Assembly (NCBI RefSeq): GCF_023502425.1
Contig: NZ_JAMFMA010000001.1
Span: 1,178,001 to 1,242,000, forward strand
Source of the DNA: Flagellimonas spongiicola
GTDB lineage: Bacteria; Bacteroidota; Bacteroidia; Flavobacteriales; Flavobacteriaceae
Direction of reading: 5' to 3'
DNA length: 64,000 nt
The notes below the pieces were generated by a model. It was not told the DNA's origin, did no database searches, and saw only the letters and a program-made list of their open reading frames with translations. Made by a program: the position numbers and the translations under genes. Below, piece by piece: positions 35,401-44,649 of the stretch. How positions within the stretch are numbered: position 1 is the first letter of the stretch; each line of letters opens with the position of its first letter.

Positions 35401-36621
35401 ATGAAATCAAGAAGAAACTTCCTTAGGAATTCCACGTTTGGAATAATTGGTGCTGGGCTTTCCAGTTTTAAAGCCTTCGAGAATGAAGCCGAAGATATCA
35501 AGCCCATCCTAAATAAAGCATCAAATCCTTGGCTTGAAATCTCTAAAAAAGCCTATTTATCGAACGTAGAGAGCATCTATAAATTCAGTGGCAACACGCC
35601 AGTATTAGCTGTATTGAAAAATAATGCCTATGGCATTGGTGATATTCAGGTGGCGACAATACTGGATGAAAGTCCTTTTTTAAGTGGTATTGCATTGGTA
35701 AAGGATACCAGATGTCTTGCATTGCGGAAACATGGTGTAAAAAAACCAATTTTGCTCATGGGAGATTTTGATTTGGGACTTGGATCGGAATTGGTGGCAA
35801 ACAATATCACGCTTAGTGCGTTTTCCCACGAATCCTGTAGAAAAATAAAAGAACTGGCATCAAAAACGCAACATCGAGTAAGCGTTGAACTTTATTTTGA
35901 CACTGGCTTAGGGCGCATGGGGATGCCCTATCAGAACAATTTGGATTGGGTTGCCGATTTAGCTTCAATACCCAATGTGAAAATTGAAGGTTTGTTTTCC
36001 ACATTAACTACGCCAACTGATTTTGCGAAAGAACAAATGGAACGGTTCAATGGTTTGATTTCCAAACTGAATGAAAAGGGAATCAAACCCAATCGACAAC
36101 ATATGGCCCCTTCCCTATCTTTAATGGAACTTCCGCAATCGCATTTTAATGCGGTGCGACCGGGAATTCTTGTACATGGTTCATATCCTTTGGGAGGAAT
36201 GGATTTCAAGGATAAAATGCCACTTCAGCCCACATATCGACTCAAAGCACCGGTTATTCGAATCGAAAAACTAAAAAAAGGAGACACCATTGGTTTCTCT
36301 AGATTCTATAAGGTAGAAAAGGACGAATGGATCGCCACCTTGCCAGTTGGATGGGCTGACGGTTATTATAGTGGAGCGGAAAACGGAGCGAAAGTTCTCT
36401 TGAATAATAAGCTTTTTAAGGTGGTGAATGTTAACGCCAGTCACTGTAATCTTTCTATCGGTAATGAGAAACTTGTAGACGTGGGTGATGTTGCAACTCT
36501 TATTGGTCCCGACCACGAGGAGATTACACCAGAAGGCTTTAGTAGGGCAGCTTCTGGGCACAATTACTTGCAAATCCAATACAAAGAATCCTTGCCTAAA
36601 TCCGTAGTAAATGATTTCTAG
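35401..36621 (+). CDS. Alanine racemase-like PLP enzyme with twin-arginine signal
   Basis: A 406-residue protein of the alanine racemase family. The PLP lysine is Lys73 in AVLKNNAYGIG and the second catalytic residue is Tyr303 in GFSRFYK. In the GYADG motif Tyr is replaced by Trp (LPVGWADG), and the usual CMDQ substrate motif is not recognisable (NASHCNLS), so substrate range may differ from D-alanine formation. The N-terminus, SRRNFLRN followed by a hydrophobic stretch (to about 23), is a good Tat signal, which would allow export of the folded PLP-loaded enzyme. Lacking an obvious lipobox, it is probably periplasmic. It lies 39 bases after the DUF5916 gene and overlaps the next by 11 bases. 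Confidence 0.82.
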   Translation: MKSRRNFLRNSTFGIIGAGLSSFKAFENEAEDIKPILNKASNPWLEISKKAYLSNVESIYKFSGNTPVLAVLKNNAYGIGDIQVATILDESPFLSGIALVKDTRCLALRKHGVKKPILLMGDFDLGLGSELVANNITLSAFSHESCRKIKELASKTQHRVSVELYFDTGLGRMGMPYQNNLDWVADLASIPNVKIEGLFSTLTTPTDFAKEQMERFNGLISKLNEKGIKPNRQHMAPSLSLMELPQSHFNAVRPGILVHGSYPLGGMDFKDKMPLQPTYRLKAPVIRIEKLKKGDTIGFSRFYKVEKDEWIATLPVGWADGYYSGAENGAKVLLNNKLFKVVNVNASHCNLSIGNEKLVDVGDVATLIGPDHEEITPEGFSRAASGHNYLQIQYKESLPKSVVNDF

Positions 36622-37474
36622 AAGACGCATCCTTATATTAGTGGTATTTCTATTGCCGATTGCTTTGATTTCTCAAGGTAGAATGATTCAATTGAACGAC
36701 ACAGATATAGAATTGTATGTGGAAGTGCAAGGAAATGGACAACCTATACTTTTTATCCCTGGCTGGACAATGACCTCCCAATTCTTTAACAAACAAACAG
36801 ATTTCTTTAAAGAAAATTATCAGGTAATCACTTATGATCCAAGAAGTCACGGAAAATCCACAAAAACGGAAATTGGCAATACCTACAAAGTTCATGCACA
36901 GGATTTAGCAGTCCTAATCCAAAAATTGAATTTGGATGAGCTAATTTTAGTGGGGTGGTCCAGCGGTTGCGCTACCATTTATGAATATGTCAAACAATTT
37001 GGTACGTCCAATCTCAGTAAACTGGTTTTTATTGACGAACCTCCTAAATGGGTTGGGGATACAAAAACAGAATGGGTATATGGCTCTTTTGAAGATTATC
37101 GTGGGGGGCTCTATGATTTAATCGAAGATCCTGAGGGTTATGCCAATGGGATTGTCCAATGGATGTTAAAAAAGGAAGTGGATATAGAAACAGAAACTTG
37201 GATGCTTAATGAAATTTCCCAAACACCAAAATATGCGGCCTTAAGTCTATACATAGATGGGTTGGTGAGTGATTATCAAAACACACTTAAATCTATAAAT
37301 AGTAAGCTACCTGCACTTTATATGGTTCGGGAAAACGTGCTTGATTCTTCCAATGATTGGTTAAAACAACACGCTCCTAAGATAAAATGCGTACCAATCT
37401 CGAGTCATGCCATGTTTTGGGAAAGTCCTCTTGAATTCAATGCTATACTAGGCGATTTTCTACAATCAGACTAA
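36611..37474 (+). CDS. Exported alpha/beta hydrolase
   Basis: A 287-residue alpha/beta-fold hydrolase with a Sec signal (SRRRILILVVFLLPIALISQG). The oxyanion region is FIPGWTMTS (about 49-57), the nucleophile Ser lies in GWSSGCA (about 116-122), the acid is probably in a loop after ALYMVRENV, and the catalytic His is in SSHAMFWESP (about 267-276). Its start overlaps the racemase-like gene by 11 bases, so they are translationally coupled. Esterase, lactonase or amidase activity cannot be separated by sequence. Confidence 0.85.
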   Translation: MISRRRILILVVFLLPIALISQGRMIQLNDTDIELYVEVQGNGQPILFIPGWTMTSQFFNKQTDFFKENYQVITYDPRSHGKSTKTEIGNTYKVHAQDLAVLIQKLNLDELILVGWSSGCATIYEYVKQFGTSNLSKLVFIDEPPKWVGDTKTEWVYGSFEDYRGGLYDLIEDPEGYANGIVQWMLKKEVDIETETWMLNEISQTPKYAALSLYIDGLVSDYQNTLKSINSKLPALYMVRENVLDSSNDWLKQHAPKIKCVPISSHAMFWESPLEFNAILGDFLQSD

Positions 37475-37498
37475 AGAAACCTTGAGATAGGGAATAAG

Positions 37499-37780
37499 TT
37501 ATTTCTTGCGCTTGGCAATCACATACGTATAGAACCACATGATCGTGAAAGACGGAATCACATCCAAACCAGGAACCAATTCCTCTACAAAGGTGACAAG
37601 ACCGGCAGCCTGTCCAATCTTTCCTTTGTACATGCGTGTCATAAGCCAACCAGCAACTGGTGCCCAGATTACATCAGAAAACTCGCCAATACCGGGTATG
37701 GCGAAGGAAAGCATTCCTATACCATCCAGTAACAAACCAATAAGTAACAATTGGATTTTATTTTCTTTTACTTCCGTCAT
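37499..37780 (-). CDS. Small membrane protein, unknown function
   Basis: A 93-residue protein with two or three membrane segments (about 9-28, 33-50, 62-85), a conserved GIGEFSDVIWAPVAGW region and a basic tail (AKRKK). I recognise the pattern as a conserved Bacteroidota membrane protein but not its function. It converges with the hydrolase gene (24-base gap) and lies 40 bases downstream of folE on the same strand. Confidence 0.75.
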   Translation of the reverse strand: MTEVKENKIQLLLIGLLLDGIGMLSFAIPGIGEFSDVIWAPVAGWLMTRMYKGKIGQAAGLVTFVEELVPGLDVIPSFTIMWFYTYVIAKRKK

Positions 37781-37820
37781 GTTCGAAAAATAGGAATTAC
37801 AATCGAAAAGCGGAAACGAT

Positions 37821-38420
37821 CTAGGATAAATCCGAACTAATGAGTTTCAAGAATTCATTTCTGGTTTCAATTTTTTCAAATTGACCACGGAATCCTGAAG
37901 TCGTCGTCACCGAATTTTGTTTTTGGACACCCCGCATCATCATACACATGTGGGATGCTTCAATAACCACAGCAACACCTTTTGGTTTCAATGTATCATT
38001 CATGCATTCCAAAATATCATGGGTCAATCGCTCTTGAACCTGCAGACGACGTGCAAAGACATCTACAATTCTCGGAATCTTACTGAGTCCAACAATATGC
38101 CCATTTGGAATGTAAGCAACATGTGCTTTACCAAAAAAAGGTAACATGTGATGTTCACAAAGGGAGTAAACCTCAATATCCTTTATAATTACCATATCAT
38201 CATAATCCTCTTTGAACATGGCACTTTTTAAAATCTGTGCCGCATCCTGTCGGTAGCCCTGGGTAAGAAAAAGCATTGCTTTAGCAGCACGTTCCGGCGT
38301 TTTCTTTAAACCATCACGATGTACGTCCTCCCCTATTTCATCAATGATTTTTGAAAAGCGATCTTTCACTTCGTTGGTAATACTTATATTGTACTCTTCC
38401 AAATTCTGATATGGTGCCAT
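37821..38420 (-). CDS. folE: GTP cyclohydrolase I
   Basis: First enzyme of tetrahydrofolate (or tetrahydropterin/queuosine) synthesis: converts GTP to dihydroneopterin triphosphate. The 199-residue protein is of typical length. Zinc ligands lie in [12 protein letters not shown] (Cys and His near 86-90) and [13 protein letters not shown] (near 158-170). The central [20 protein letters not shown] motif is intact. It starts 3 bases after the msrA stop and is probably co-transcribed with it. Confidence 0.96.
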   Translation of the reverse strand: MAPYQNLEEYNISITNEVKDRFSKIIDEIGEDVHRDGLKKTPERAAKAMLFLTQGYRQDAAQILKSAMFKEDYDDMVIIKDIEVYSLCEHHMLPFFGKAHVAYIPNGHIVGLSKIPRIVDVFARRLQVQERLTHDILECMNDTLKPKGVAVVIEASHMCMMMRGVQKQNSVTTTSGFRGQFEKIETRNEFLKLISSDLS

Positions 38421-38423
38421 GGG

Positions 38424-38984
38424 CTATTTTGTGGTATTTAGTTTTTTTGAATAATAGGTTTTGAGTTTTTTGATTTTAGGATCGATGATAAATTGGCAAT
38501 ACGGTTGATTTGTATGATCGTTGTAATAATTCTGATGCTCTTCCTCGGCCACATAAAATGGTTTCTCCTCGGTAATTGCCGTTACAATAGGTGAAGAAAA
38601 TATATTCTCCTTAACCAACAAATCAATGAATTCTTCTGCCTGCGCCTTTTGTTCTTCGTTGGTATAAAAAATTTCACTTCTATACTGTGTTCCCACATCA
38701 TTACCTTGCCTATTCAATGTTGTGGGATCATGCGTTGCAAAAAATATTTCCAATAAATCCGTATATGAAACTTGTGCGGGATCAAAATGTATACGGATGC
38801 CTTCAGCATGTCCTGTGCGACCCGTGCAAATTTCACGGTACGCTGGATTTTTTATGTGTCCCCCAGTATACCCGGACTCTACCTTTTCAACTCCATTTAG
38901 CCTTTGAAAAACGGCTTCCGTACACCAAAAACAACCCCCTGCGAAAATTGCTGTTTCCAACTGTCTTTCTTCTTGATTACTCAT
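38424..38984 (-). CDS. msrA: Peptide methionine sulfoxide reductase A
   Basis: Reduces methionine-S-sulfoxide in proteins. The 186-residue protein has the catalytic Cys in GGCFWCTEAVF (about 14-24), the YTGGHIKNPAYREICTGRTGHAE-type segment (about 37-60) and EEEHQNYYNDH near the end. The start is set at the ATG at 38984 (MSNQEERQLE); four more codons with a TTG start are unlikely. No signal peptide, so cytoplasmic. First gene of a pair with folE, divergent from the LolD-type ATPase. Confidence 0.95.
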   Translation of the reverse strand: MSNQEERQLETAIFAGGCFWCTEAVFQRLNGVEKVESGYTGGHIKNPAYREICTGRTGHAEGIRIHFDPAQVSYTDLLEIFFATHDPTTLNRQGNDVGTQYRSEIFYTNEEQKAQAEEFIDLLVKENIFSSPIVTAITEEKPFYVAEEEHQNYYNDHTNQPYCQFIIDPKIKKLKTYYSKKLNTTK

Positions 38985-39141
38985 GTGAAATTCCAAATTA
39001 ACGATTAAAACCCAGTTCCCGGGTCATTCCTATTCAATATTCCAATAATTGTCGGAATTAAGGCAAAAAACTTTATTTAATTATCCGATTTTTGTCGCCT
39101 CAGTACTATTCGTTACTTTCACCTTGCCAAGAAATTTATCC

Positions 39142-39807
39142 ATGATCAAAGCCACAAATATCAAAAAATCCTTTGGTGAACTCGAAGTTCTAAAAGGAGT
39201 GGACCTTACCATTGAAAAAGGAGAGGTTGTATCTGTCGTTGGGGCCTCAGGAGCGGGAAAAACCACTCTGCTTCAAATTTTGGGGACTTTGGACGAACCC
39301 TCTAACAAACAGGACAGTTCCTTGATCATCAATGGCACCGATGTGAACAATTTGAACGACAAATTATTAGCCCGATTTAGAAATGAGCAAATTGGGTTTA
39401 TATTTCAATTCCATCAACTCTTACCAGAATTCTCAGCGTTGGAAAACGTCTGCATCCCAGCCTTCATCAAAAAGACACCCAAAGATGAAGCCGAAAAACG
39501 CGCCAAGGAACTTTTGGCTTTCCTCGGACTCTCACATCGTCAGGATCATAAACCTAATGCGCTCTCTGGAGGAGAACAACAGCGTGTTGCCGTAGCAAGA
39601 TCCTTAATCAATAATCCTGCAATTATATTAGCAGACGAACCGAGTGGGAATTTGGATTCTGAAAGTGCTGATAACTTACATCAACTGTTTTTCAAACTTA
39701 GGGATGAGTTTGGACAAACCTTTGTTTTGGTTACGCATAACTCGGAATTGGCGAATATGGCAGACCGCAAACTTACCATGGTCGATGGCTTAATAGTTTC
39801 CCGATAA
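39142..39807 (+). CDS. lolD: ABC transporter ATP-binding protein, LolD type
   Basis: A 221-residue ATPase of the MacB/LolD group. Walker [10 protein letters not shown] (about 35-43), Q-loop [12 protein letters not shown], signature [14 protein letters not shown], Walker [13 protein letters not shown] and H-loop THNSE are intact. LolD powers release of outer-membrane lipoproteins with LolCE; no permease gene is adjacent here, so assignment to Lol or to a related MacB/FtsE-like exporter is provisional. The start is the ATG at 39142 ([13 protein letters not shown]); the longer ORF adds 31 non-family residues. It lies 1 base before the next gene. Confidence 0.85.
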   Translation: MIKATNIKKSFGELEVLKGVDLTIEKGEVVSVVGASGAGKTTLLQILGTLDEPSNKQDSSLIINGTDVNNLNDKLLARFRNEQIGFIFQFHQLLPEFSALENVCIPAFIKKTPKDEAEKRAKELLAFLGLSHRQDHKPNALSGGEQQRVAVARSLINNPAIILADEPSGNLDSESADNLHQLFFKLRDEFGQTFVLVTHNSELANMADRKLTMVDGLIVSR

Positions 39808-39808
39808 G

Positions 39809-40573
39809 ATGAATTTCAATGAATTGAAGGAGTTTTTGGACACCAAGGTGGAATCCTATAACCATCCTAGATTCCTTGAAGAAGATCCGCTGCAAATTCC
39901 ACATCGTTATTCTCGTAAAGAGGATATTGAAATAAGCGGTTTTTTAACGGCTACCATCGCTTGGGGTAACCGTAAGAGTATTATCAACAATGCCACAAAA
40001 ATGATGGCACTATTAGATAATGAACCGCACAGTTTCGTGATGAATCACTCCAACGATGAGTTGGTGAAGTTGGAACCTTTTGTGCATCGCACTTTCAATG
40101 GATTGGATTTTCACTATTTCATCAAAAGTCTCCGAAATATCTATTTGAAACATGGTGGCCTTGAAAAAGTGTTTGCCAAAAATCAAAGTTCGGACTCGCT
40201 GCAAACTTCTATTTCTGAGTTTAAAAAAGTGTTTTTTGAATTACCCCATGAAATTCGGACTACAAAACATGTTTCCGATCCTTTGAAAGGTTCCGCAGCC
40301 AAACGTATCAATATGTTTTTACGTTGGATGGTACGTGATAATAGTACCGGAGTTGATTTTGGAATATGGAACTCGTTACAACCTTCACAATTGTCCTGCC
40401 CTTTGGATGTGCATTCTGGAAATGTGGCCCGAAAACTGAAATTACTGACCCGAAAACAGAACGACGCCAAGGCACTCCTTGAATTGGACCAAAACTTAAG
40501 AAAACTGGATCCATTGGATCCAGTTAAATATGATTTTGCACTGTTTGGATTAGGGGTGTTTGAAAAGTTCTAA
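39809..40573 (+). CDS. TIGR02757 family protein
   Basis: A 254-residue soluble protein of a conserved Bacteroidota/spirochaete family. Recognisable segments are DPLQIPHRYSRKEDIEISGF (about 26-45), FLRWMVRD (about 171-178), CPLDVHSGNVARKL (about 196-209) and the end YDFALFGLGVFE. I recall the family as helical and possibly related to DNA glycosylase-like helix-hairpin-helix proteins; the function is not established. It starts 1 base after the LolD-type ATPase stop, so the two are co-transcribed. Confidence 0.85.
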   Translation: MNFNELKEFLDTKVESYNHPRFLEEDPLQIPHRYSRKEDIEISGFLTATIAWGNRKSIINNATKMMALLDNEPHSFVMNHSNDELVKLEPFVHRTFNGLDFHYFIKSLRNIYLKHGGLEKVFAKNQSSDSLQTSISEFKKVFFELPHEIRTTKHVSDPLKGSAAKRINMFLRWMVRDNSTGVDFGIWNSLQPSQLSCPLDVHSGNVARKLKLLTRKQNDAKALLELDQNLRKLDPLDPVKYDFALFGLGVFEKF

Positions 40574-40833
40574 ATACCCTTTCTACCATTAGTTTAGGTC
40601 TTAATGGGATTTATGTATTTTCCAGTCAATGGTCAGATCATTTGGCAAAAAGACAACATCTTTCCATAGTTTAATTACGGATAACTTATAAGCCCCAGCC
40701 CGTTGCGTTATATTATTTGTAATCCGGAATGATAATGTTAAGCGCAGACAAAAAAATAAGTTAAAGTCAAAAAACACGACTTTGAAATAGGCAAAAGTGA
40801 TACATTTAAACCAACAACTGATAAATCCCAATC

Positions 40834-41856
40834 ATGCAAATCAACGACTCTTCTGGAATTAAATCCTATCTACCGAGTACTTCGCGCTACGATCAAATGA
40901 AATATCGAAGATGTGGTAATAGCGGATTACTTCTTCCGCTTATATCGCTTGGGTTATGGCATAACTTTGGACATACCGATGATTTCAATAACGCCAGAAA
41001 CCTTTTGCGAACGGCATTTGACCATGGAATCACACACTTTGACCTTGCCAATAATTATGGGCCACCTTATGGTGCTGCAGAGGACAATTTTGGTCGGATA
41101 TTCCAGAAAGACTTCAAACATCTACGAGATGAATTGGTAATTTCCAGCAAAGCAGGATGGGATATGTGGCCTGGACCTTACGGGAACTATGGTTCGAGAA
41201 AATACTTGATCGCAAGTCTGGATCAAAGTCTTAAACGGATGGGATTGGATTATGTAGACATTTTTTACCACCATCGACCTGACCCAGATACGCCGTTGGA
41301 AGAAACCATGGGTGCTTTACATCATATTGTACAACAAGGAAAAGCACTATATGTGGGTATCTCGCAATACAATGCTGAGGATACCGCTAAGGCCTACGAT
41401 ATATTGAAGCAAATGGGCACGCCGTTATTGATTCATCAACCACGTTATAACATGTTTGACCGTTGGATTGAAGATGGTCTGTTGGATGTGTTAGGGCAAA
41501 AAGGAATTGGCTCCATTGCTTTTTCACCCTTGGAACAAGGTATTTTAACCAACAAATACCTCAATGGCATGCCAGCAGATTCAAGAGCGGTGAAGGATGC
41601 ACGATATTTAAAATCTGACCAGATTACTCCAGAAATACTGAAAAAAGTACAGTCCTTAAATGAAATTGCATCCAATAGAAATCAAAGCTTGGCACAAATG
41701 GCACTGGCATGGGTTTTACGTGATCAGAAAATCACCACGGTGTTAGTAGGTGTGAGTAAACAAAAGCAATTGCTCGACAATATTTCGGCTCTTGCTAACT
41801 TGGAATTTACCGCTGAGGAGTTAAATCAAATTGAAACCATTTTAAAATCTAACTGA
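40834..41856 (+). CDS. Aldo/keto reductase, glyceraldehyde-3-phosphate reductase type
   Basis: A 340-residue NADPH-dependent aldo/keto reductase of the YghZ-like group, which reduces L-glyceraldehyde 3-phosphate and other aldehydes. The catalytic set is visible: Asp and Tyr in DLANNYGPPYG (about 64-74), Lys in VISSKAGWDMWPGPYG (about 101-116), His in FYHHRPDPDTP (about 147-157). The N-terminal 20 residues are slightly longer than in E. coli and precede the usual KYRRCGNSGL. It converges on the oxidoreductase gene at 41875 with an 18-base gap. Confidence 0.93.
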   Translation: MQINDSSGIKSYLPSTSRYDQMKYRRCGNSGLLLPLISLGLWHNFGHTDDFNNARNLLRTAFDHGITHFDLANNYGPPYGAAEDNFGRIFQKDFKHLRDELVISSKAGWDMWPGPYGNYGSRKYLIASLDQSLKRMGLDYVDIFYHHRPDPDTPLEETMGALHHIVQQGKALYVGISQYNAEDTAKAYDILKQMGTPLLIHQPRYNMFDRWIEDGLLDVLGQKGIGSIAFSPLEQGILTNKYLNGMPADSRAVKDARYLKSDQITPEILKKVQSLNEIASNRNQSLAQMALAWVLRDQKITTVLVGVSKQKQLLDNISALANLEFTAEELNQIETILKSN

Positions 41857-41874
41857 CTAAAATCCACACTTGAT

Positions 41875-43002
41875 TTAAAGCCCATAACCATTAGGAAATT
41901 TTAAAGGGATTTTCTGTCCGCCAAGGGCTATGGATTCGTAGATGGCTTCTACAATTACCATATCTCGTCTACCCATTTCTCCAGGAGCTATGTTGGGTGC
42001 GTCAAATAATACATGTTTGGCGAAGTCATCCATTTGTAATTTTTGTTGGCTTTCCTGTGGGAAATTCAGAGTTCCTCTGGATGTTCTTCCTGCCAATGGA
42101 ATATATGTACTTGCAGGATCCAGTTCGAACCATCCGTTTTCGCAGGAGGCGAATAATCTGTTGGCCCGAATGTTATGAGAGGTCATTATGTTACCAACAG
42201 TTCCGCTTTCAAATTCAAATTGAGCTGTAATAGTTTCATCAGTCTGTTTAAAATATGTTGGCCTTGTACTGTATTCCTGGGCAGCAACCGAAATCGGGTT
42301 TTCCCCAGTTCCATAAATTATACTCTGTATGGCATAGACCCCCATATTCATTAAAGCACCTCCACCAGACAAGGCTTTATTCAATCGCCATTGGTTGGGA
42401 TACGAACCAGAATGGTAACCGGCATCTGCAGCTATATAACGGATATGACCAAAGGTCTTTTCCTTGGCATATTTTTTAACCTCCTTCGTGTAAGGTTCAG
42501 AATGCAGTCTATAGCCCATACCCAGTTTCACGCCTGCATCCTTACAAGCTTTGATGATGGCATCACATTCTTCCACGGAAATTGCCATCGGTTTTTCACA
42601 AATAACATGTTTACCCGCCTTTGCTGCTCTAATCGAAAAATCCGCATGCATACTATTGGGAAGTACCACATAAACAACGTCAATAGAAGGGTTTTCAGCT
42701 ATAGTATCAAAATTTTGATAATTGTAGATGTTTTCGGCCGGTATGTTATAGCGTGATGCCCATATCCTTTCCTTTTCCGGAGTCCCGGTCACTATACCTG
42801 CCAAATAACAATGTTCTGTCTCTTCCAAAGCAGGAGCCAGTTGATGTGTGCTGTACCCCCCAAGTCCAACTAAGGCAATGCCCAATTTTCCTTCTTTTCG
42901 TTTTTTGTTTTTTGATAAGGCAAAAGCAGTGGCACCCATCAAAGTTGCCCCTCCTGCTCCCAAGGCCAAAGAGGAATTGAATTTTCTTCTACTAATATTC
43001 AT
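41875..43002 (-). CDS. Gfo/Idh/MocA-family oxidoreductase with Tat signal
   Basis: A 375-residue NAD(P)-dependent sugar oxidoreductase. The N-terminus (ISRRKFNSSLALGAGGATLM) is a twin-arginine signal, as in periplasmic glucose-fructose oxidoreductase, which carries a tightly bound NADP. The Rossmann motif is GIALVGLGGYSTHQL (about 41-55). The catalytic EKP motif is CEKPMAISVEE (about 134-144), and the C-terminal domain (about 165-375) has LSGGGALMNMGVYAI. Likely a periplasmic sugar or cyclitol oxidoreductase. It overlaps no neighbour. Confidence 0.9.
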   Translation of the reverse strand: MNISRRKFNSSLALGAGGATLMGATAFALSKNKKRKEGKLGIALVGLGGYSTHQLAPALEETEHCYLAGIVTGTPEKERIWASRYNIPAENIYNYQNFDTIAENPSIDVVYVVLPNSMHADFSIRAAKAGKHVICEKPMAISVEECDAIIKACKDAGVKLGMGYRLHSEPYTKEVKKYAKEKTFGHIRYIAADAGYHSGSYPNQWRLNKALSGGGALMNMGVYAIQSIIYGTGENPISVAAQEYSTRPTYFKQTDETITAQFEFESGTVGNIMTSHNIRANRLFASCENGWFELDPASTYIPLAGRTSRGTLNFPQESQQKLQMDDFAKHVLFDAPNIAPGEMGRRDMVIVEAIYESIALGGQKIPLKFPNGYGL

Positions 43003-43155
43003 GATGTCCGATTTTGATGTGTTTTAAAGTTAGCCATTATCTGGAAGGAAAGTTTCTGATTCCCAAAAATTAACGTAACTGTTAAAATTGAATCCTTGGC
43101 ATCCTGATATCCTACCAAAATCCCTACTTTTAGAATTCGACTAATTCAATTTCAA

Positions 43156-44643
43156 ATGAAACACAAATTACTTCTTGCATGCATTGTTTTATGCACTTCA
43201 TTGGCGCATTCCCAAAACAGAAAAATTCCAGTAGATACAACAATTACCACCCAACATAGTGTCACTATTAATGGCACTAGTATCAACTATACGGCTACTA
43301 CTGGCACACAACCTGTTTGGGATGAAATGGGAAAACCAATAGCGGCTTTGCATTATACCTATTATACTCGAAACAATGTTCGCAATCGTGCGGAACGTCC
43401 CCTATTGATTTCCTTCAATGGTGGGCCTGGTTCTGGATCGGTTTGGATGCACCTGGCCTACACCGGACCACGTGTGCTTAAAATAGATGATGAAGGGTAT
43501 CCAGTTCAACCTTATGGTGTGAAATCAAATCCGTTCTCCGTTTTGGACGTCACGGATATTGTGTATGTAAACCCTGCTAATACAGGTTATTCCCGCACAA
43601 TTCCGGAGACTGGTGAAGACGTAAACCGTGATCATTTTTTCGGCATCAACGCTGATGTAGAATATTTGGCTGAATGGTTAAATACCTTTGTGACCAGGAA
43701 CAATCGCTGGCGCTCTCCAAAATACATAATTGGTGAAAGTTATGGCGGCACGCGTGTTATGGGATTATCCTTAGCCTTGCAAAATCAGCAATGGATGTAC
43801 TTAAATGGAGTAATCATGGTATCCCCTGCAGACTATAGAGTGCTTCGAGTGGGTGGTCCAGTCTCAAGTGCGTTGAATTTACCTTATTACACGGCAGCTG
43901 CTTGGCATCATAAGGCCTTACCAGCCGAATTGCAAGCTAAAGACCTATTGGATGTTTTGCCAGAGTCCGAAGAATATACGGTAAACACATTGATTCCGGC
44001 GATTGCCAAGGGTGGGTTCATTTCTGATGCGGAACGAAATGCCGTTGCGAAGAAAATGGCCTTTTATTCCGGACTTAATGAAAAGGATATCCTAGATCAT
44101 AATTTAGATGTACCCACACAATTTTTCTGGAAAAATTTGCTGAAGGAAAACGGAGGCTACAATGTTGGACGTTTGGATAGTCGCTATTTAGGAATAGACC
44201 GCCAATTGTTTGGCGACAGTCCAGACTATTCAGCGGAATTAACTTCTTGGTTACACAGCTTTACCCCGGCAATCAACTATTATCTTCAAGAGGAATTGAA
44301 TTTCAAAACGGATATCAAATACAACATGTTCGGACCGGTTCATCCATGGAACAATGAAGATGACAATACACGCGAAAATTTGCGTCAGGCCATGGCCCAA
44401 AATCCGTACCTTAACGTTTTGGTTCAATCTGGTTATTACGATGGTGCAACCACATATTTCAATGCGAAATATACCATGTGGCAAGTGGACCCAAGTGGGC
44501 GAATGAAAGATCGTTTTGAATTCAAAGGCTACCGTTCAGGTCATATGATGTATCTGCGACGTGAAGATTTAAAGAAGGCCAATGATGACCTAAGAAATTT
44601 TATTACTAGAACAGCTGCCAACGACAAGAGCGCTAAATATTAG
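43156..44643 (+). CDS. S10-family serine carboxypeptidase, exported
   Basis: A 495-residue peptidase of the carboxypeptidase Y family. Signal peptide 1-19 (to AHSQ). The oxyanion loop is NGGPGSGSVWMHLAYTGP (about 89-106), nucleophile Ser in GESYGGTR (about 194-201), catalytic Asp in SGYYDGATTY (about 419-428) and His in YRSGHMMYLR (about 458-467). S10 enzymes remove C-terminal residues from peptides at acidic pH; here it is probably periplasmic. The next gene starts 6 bases after the stop and is co-transcribed. Confidence 0.92.
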   Translation: MKHKLLLACIVLCTSLAHSQNRKIPVDTTITTQHSVTINGTSINYTATTGTQPVWDEMGKPIAALHYTYYTRNNVRNRAERPLLISFNGGPGSGSVWMHLAYTGPRVLKIDDEGYPVQPYGVKSNPFSVLDVTDIVYVNPANTGYSRTIPETGEDVNRDHFFGINADVEYLAEWLNTFVTRNNRWRSPKYIIGESYGGTRVMGLSLALQNQQWMYLNGVIMVSPADYRVLRVGGPVSSALNLPYYTAAAWHHKALPAELQAKDLLDVLPESEEYTVNTLIPAIAKGGFISDAERNAVAKKMAFYSGLNEKDILDHNLDVPTQFFWKNLLKENGGYNVGRLDSRYLGIDRQLFGDSPDYSAELTSWLHSFTPAINYYLQEELNFKTDIKYNMFGPVHPWNNEDDNTRENLRQAMAQNPYLNVLVQSGYYDGATTYFNAKYTMWQVDPSGRMKDRFEFKGYRSGHMMYLRREDLKKANDDLRNFITRTAANDKSAKY

Positions 44644-44649
44644 AGTATC

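Noticed and set aside
36271-36630. 119-aa minus-strand ORF
   Set aside because: Antisense to the racemase-like gene; no domain features.
40601-40831. 76-aa minus-strand ORF filling the gap before the aldo/keto reductase
   Set aside because: Phe-rich composition typical of AT-rich noncoding DNA, no credible promoter or family pattern; I see nothing else in this 260-base gap.
42391-42756. 121-aa plus-strand ORF
   Set aside because: Antisense to the Gfo/Idh/MocA oxidoreductase, which has all its motifs.
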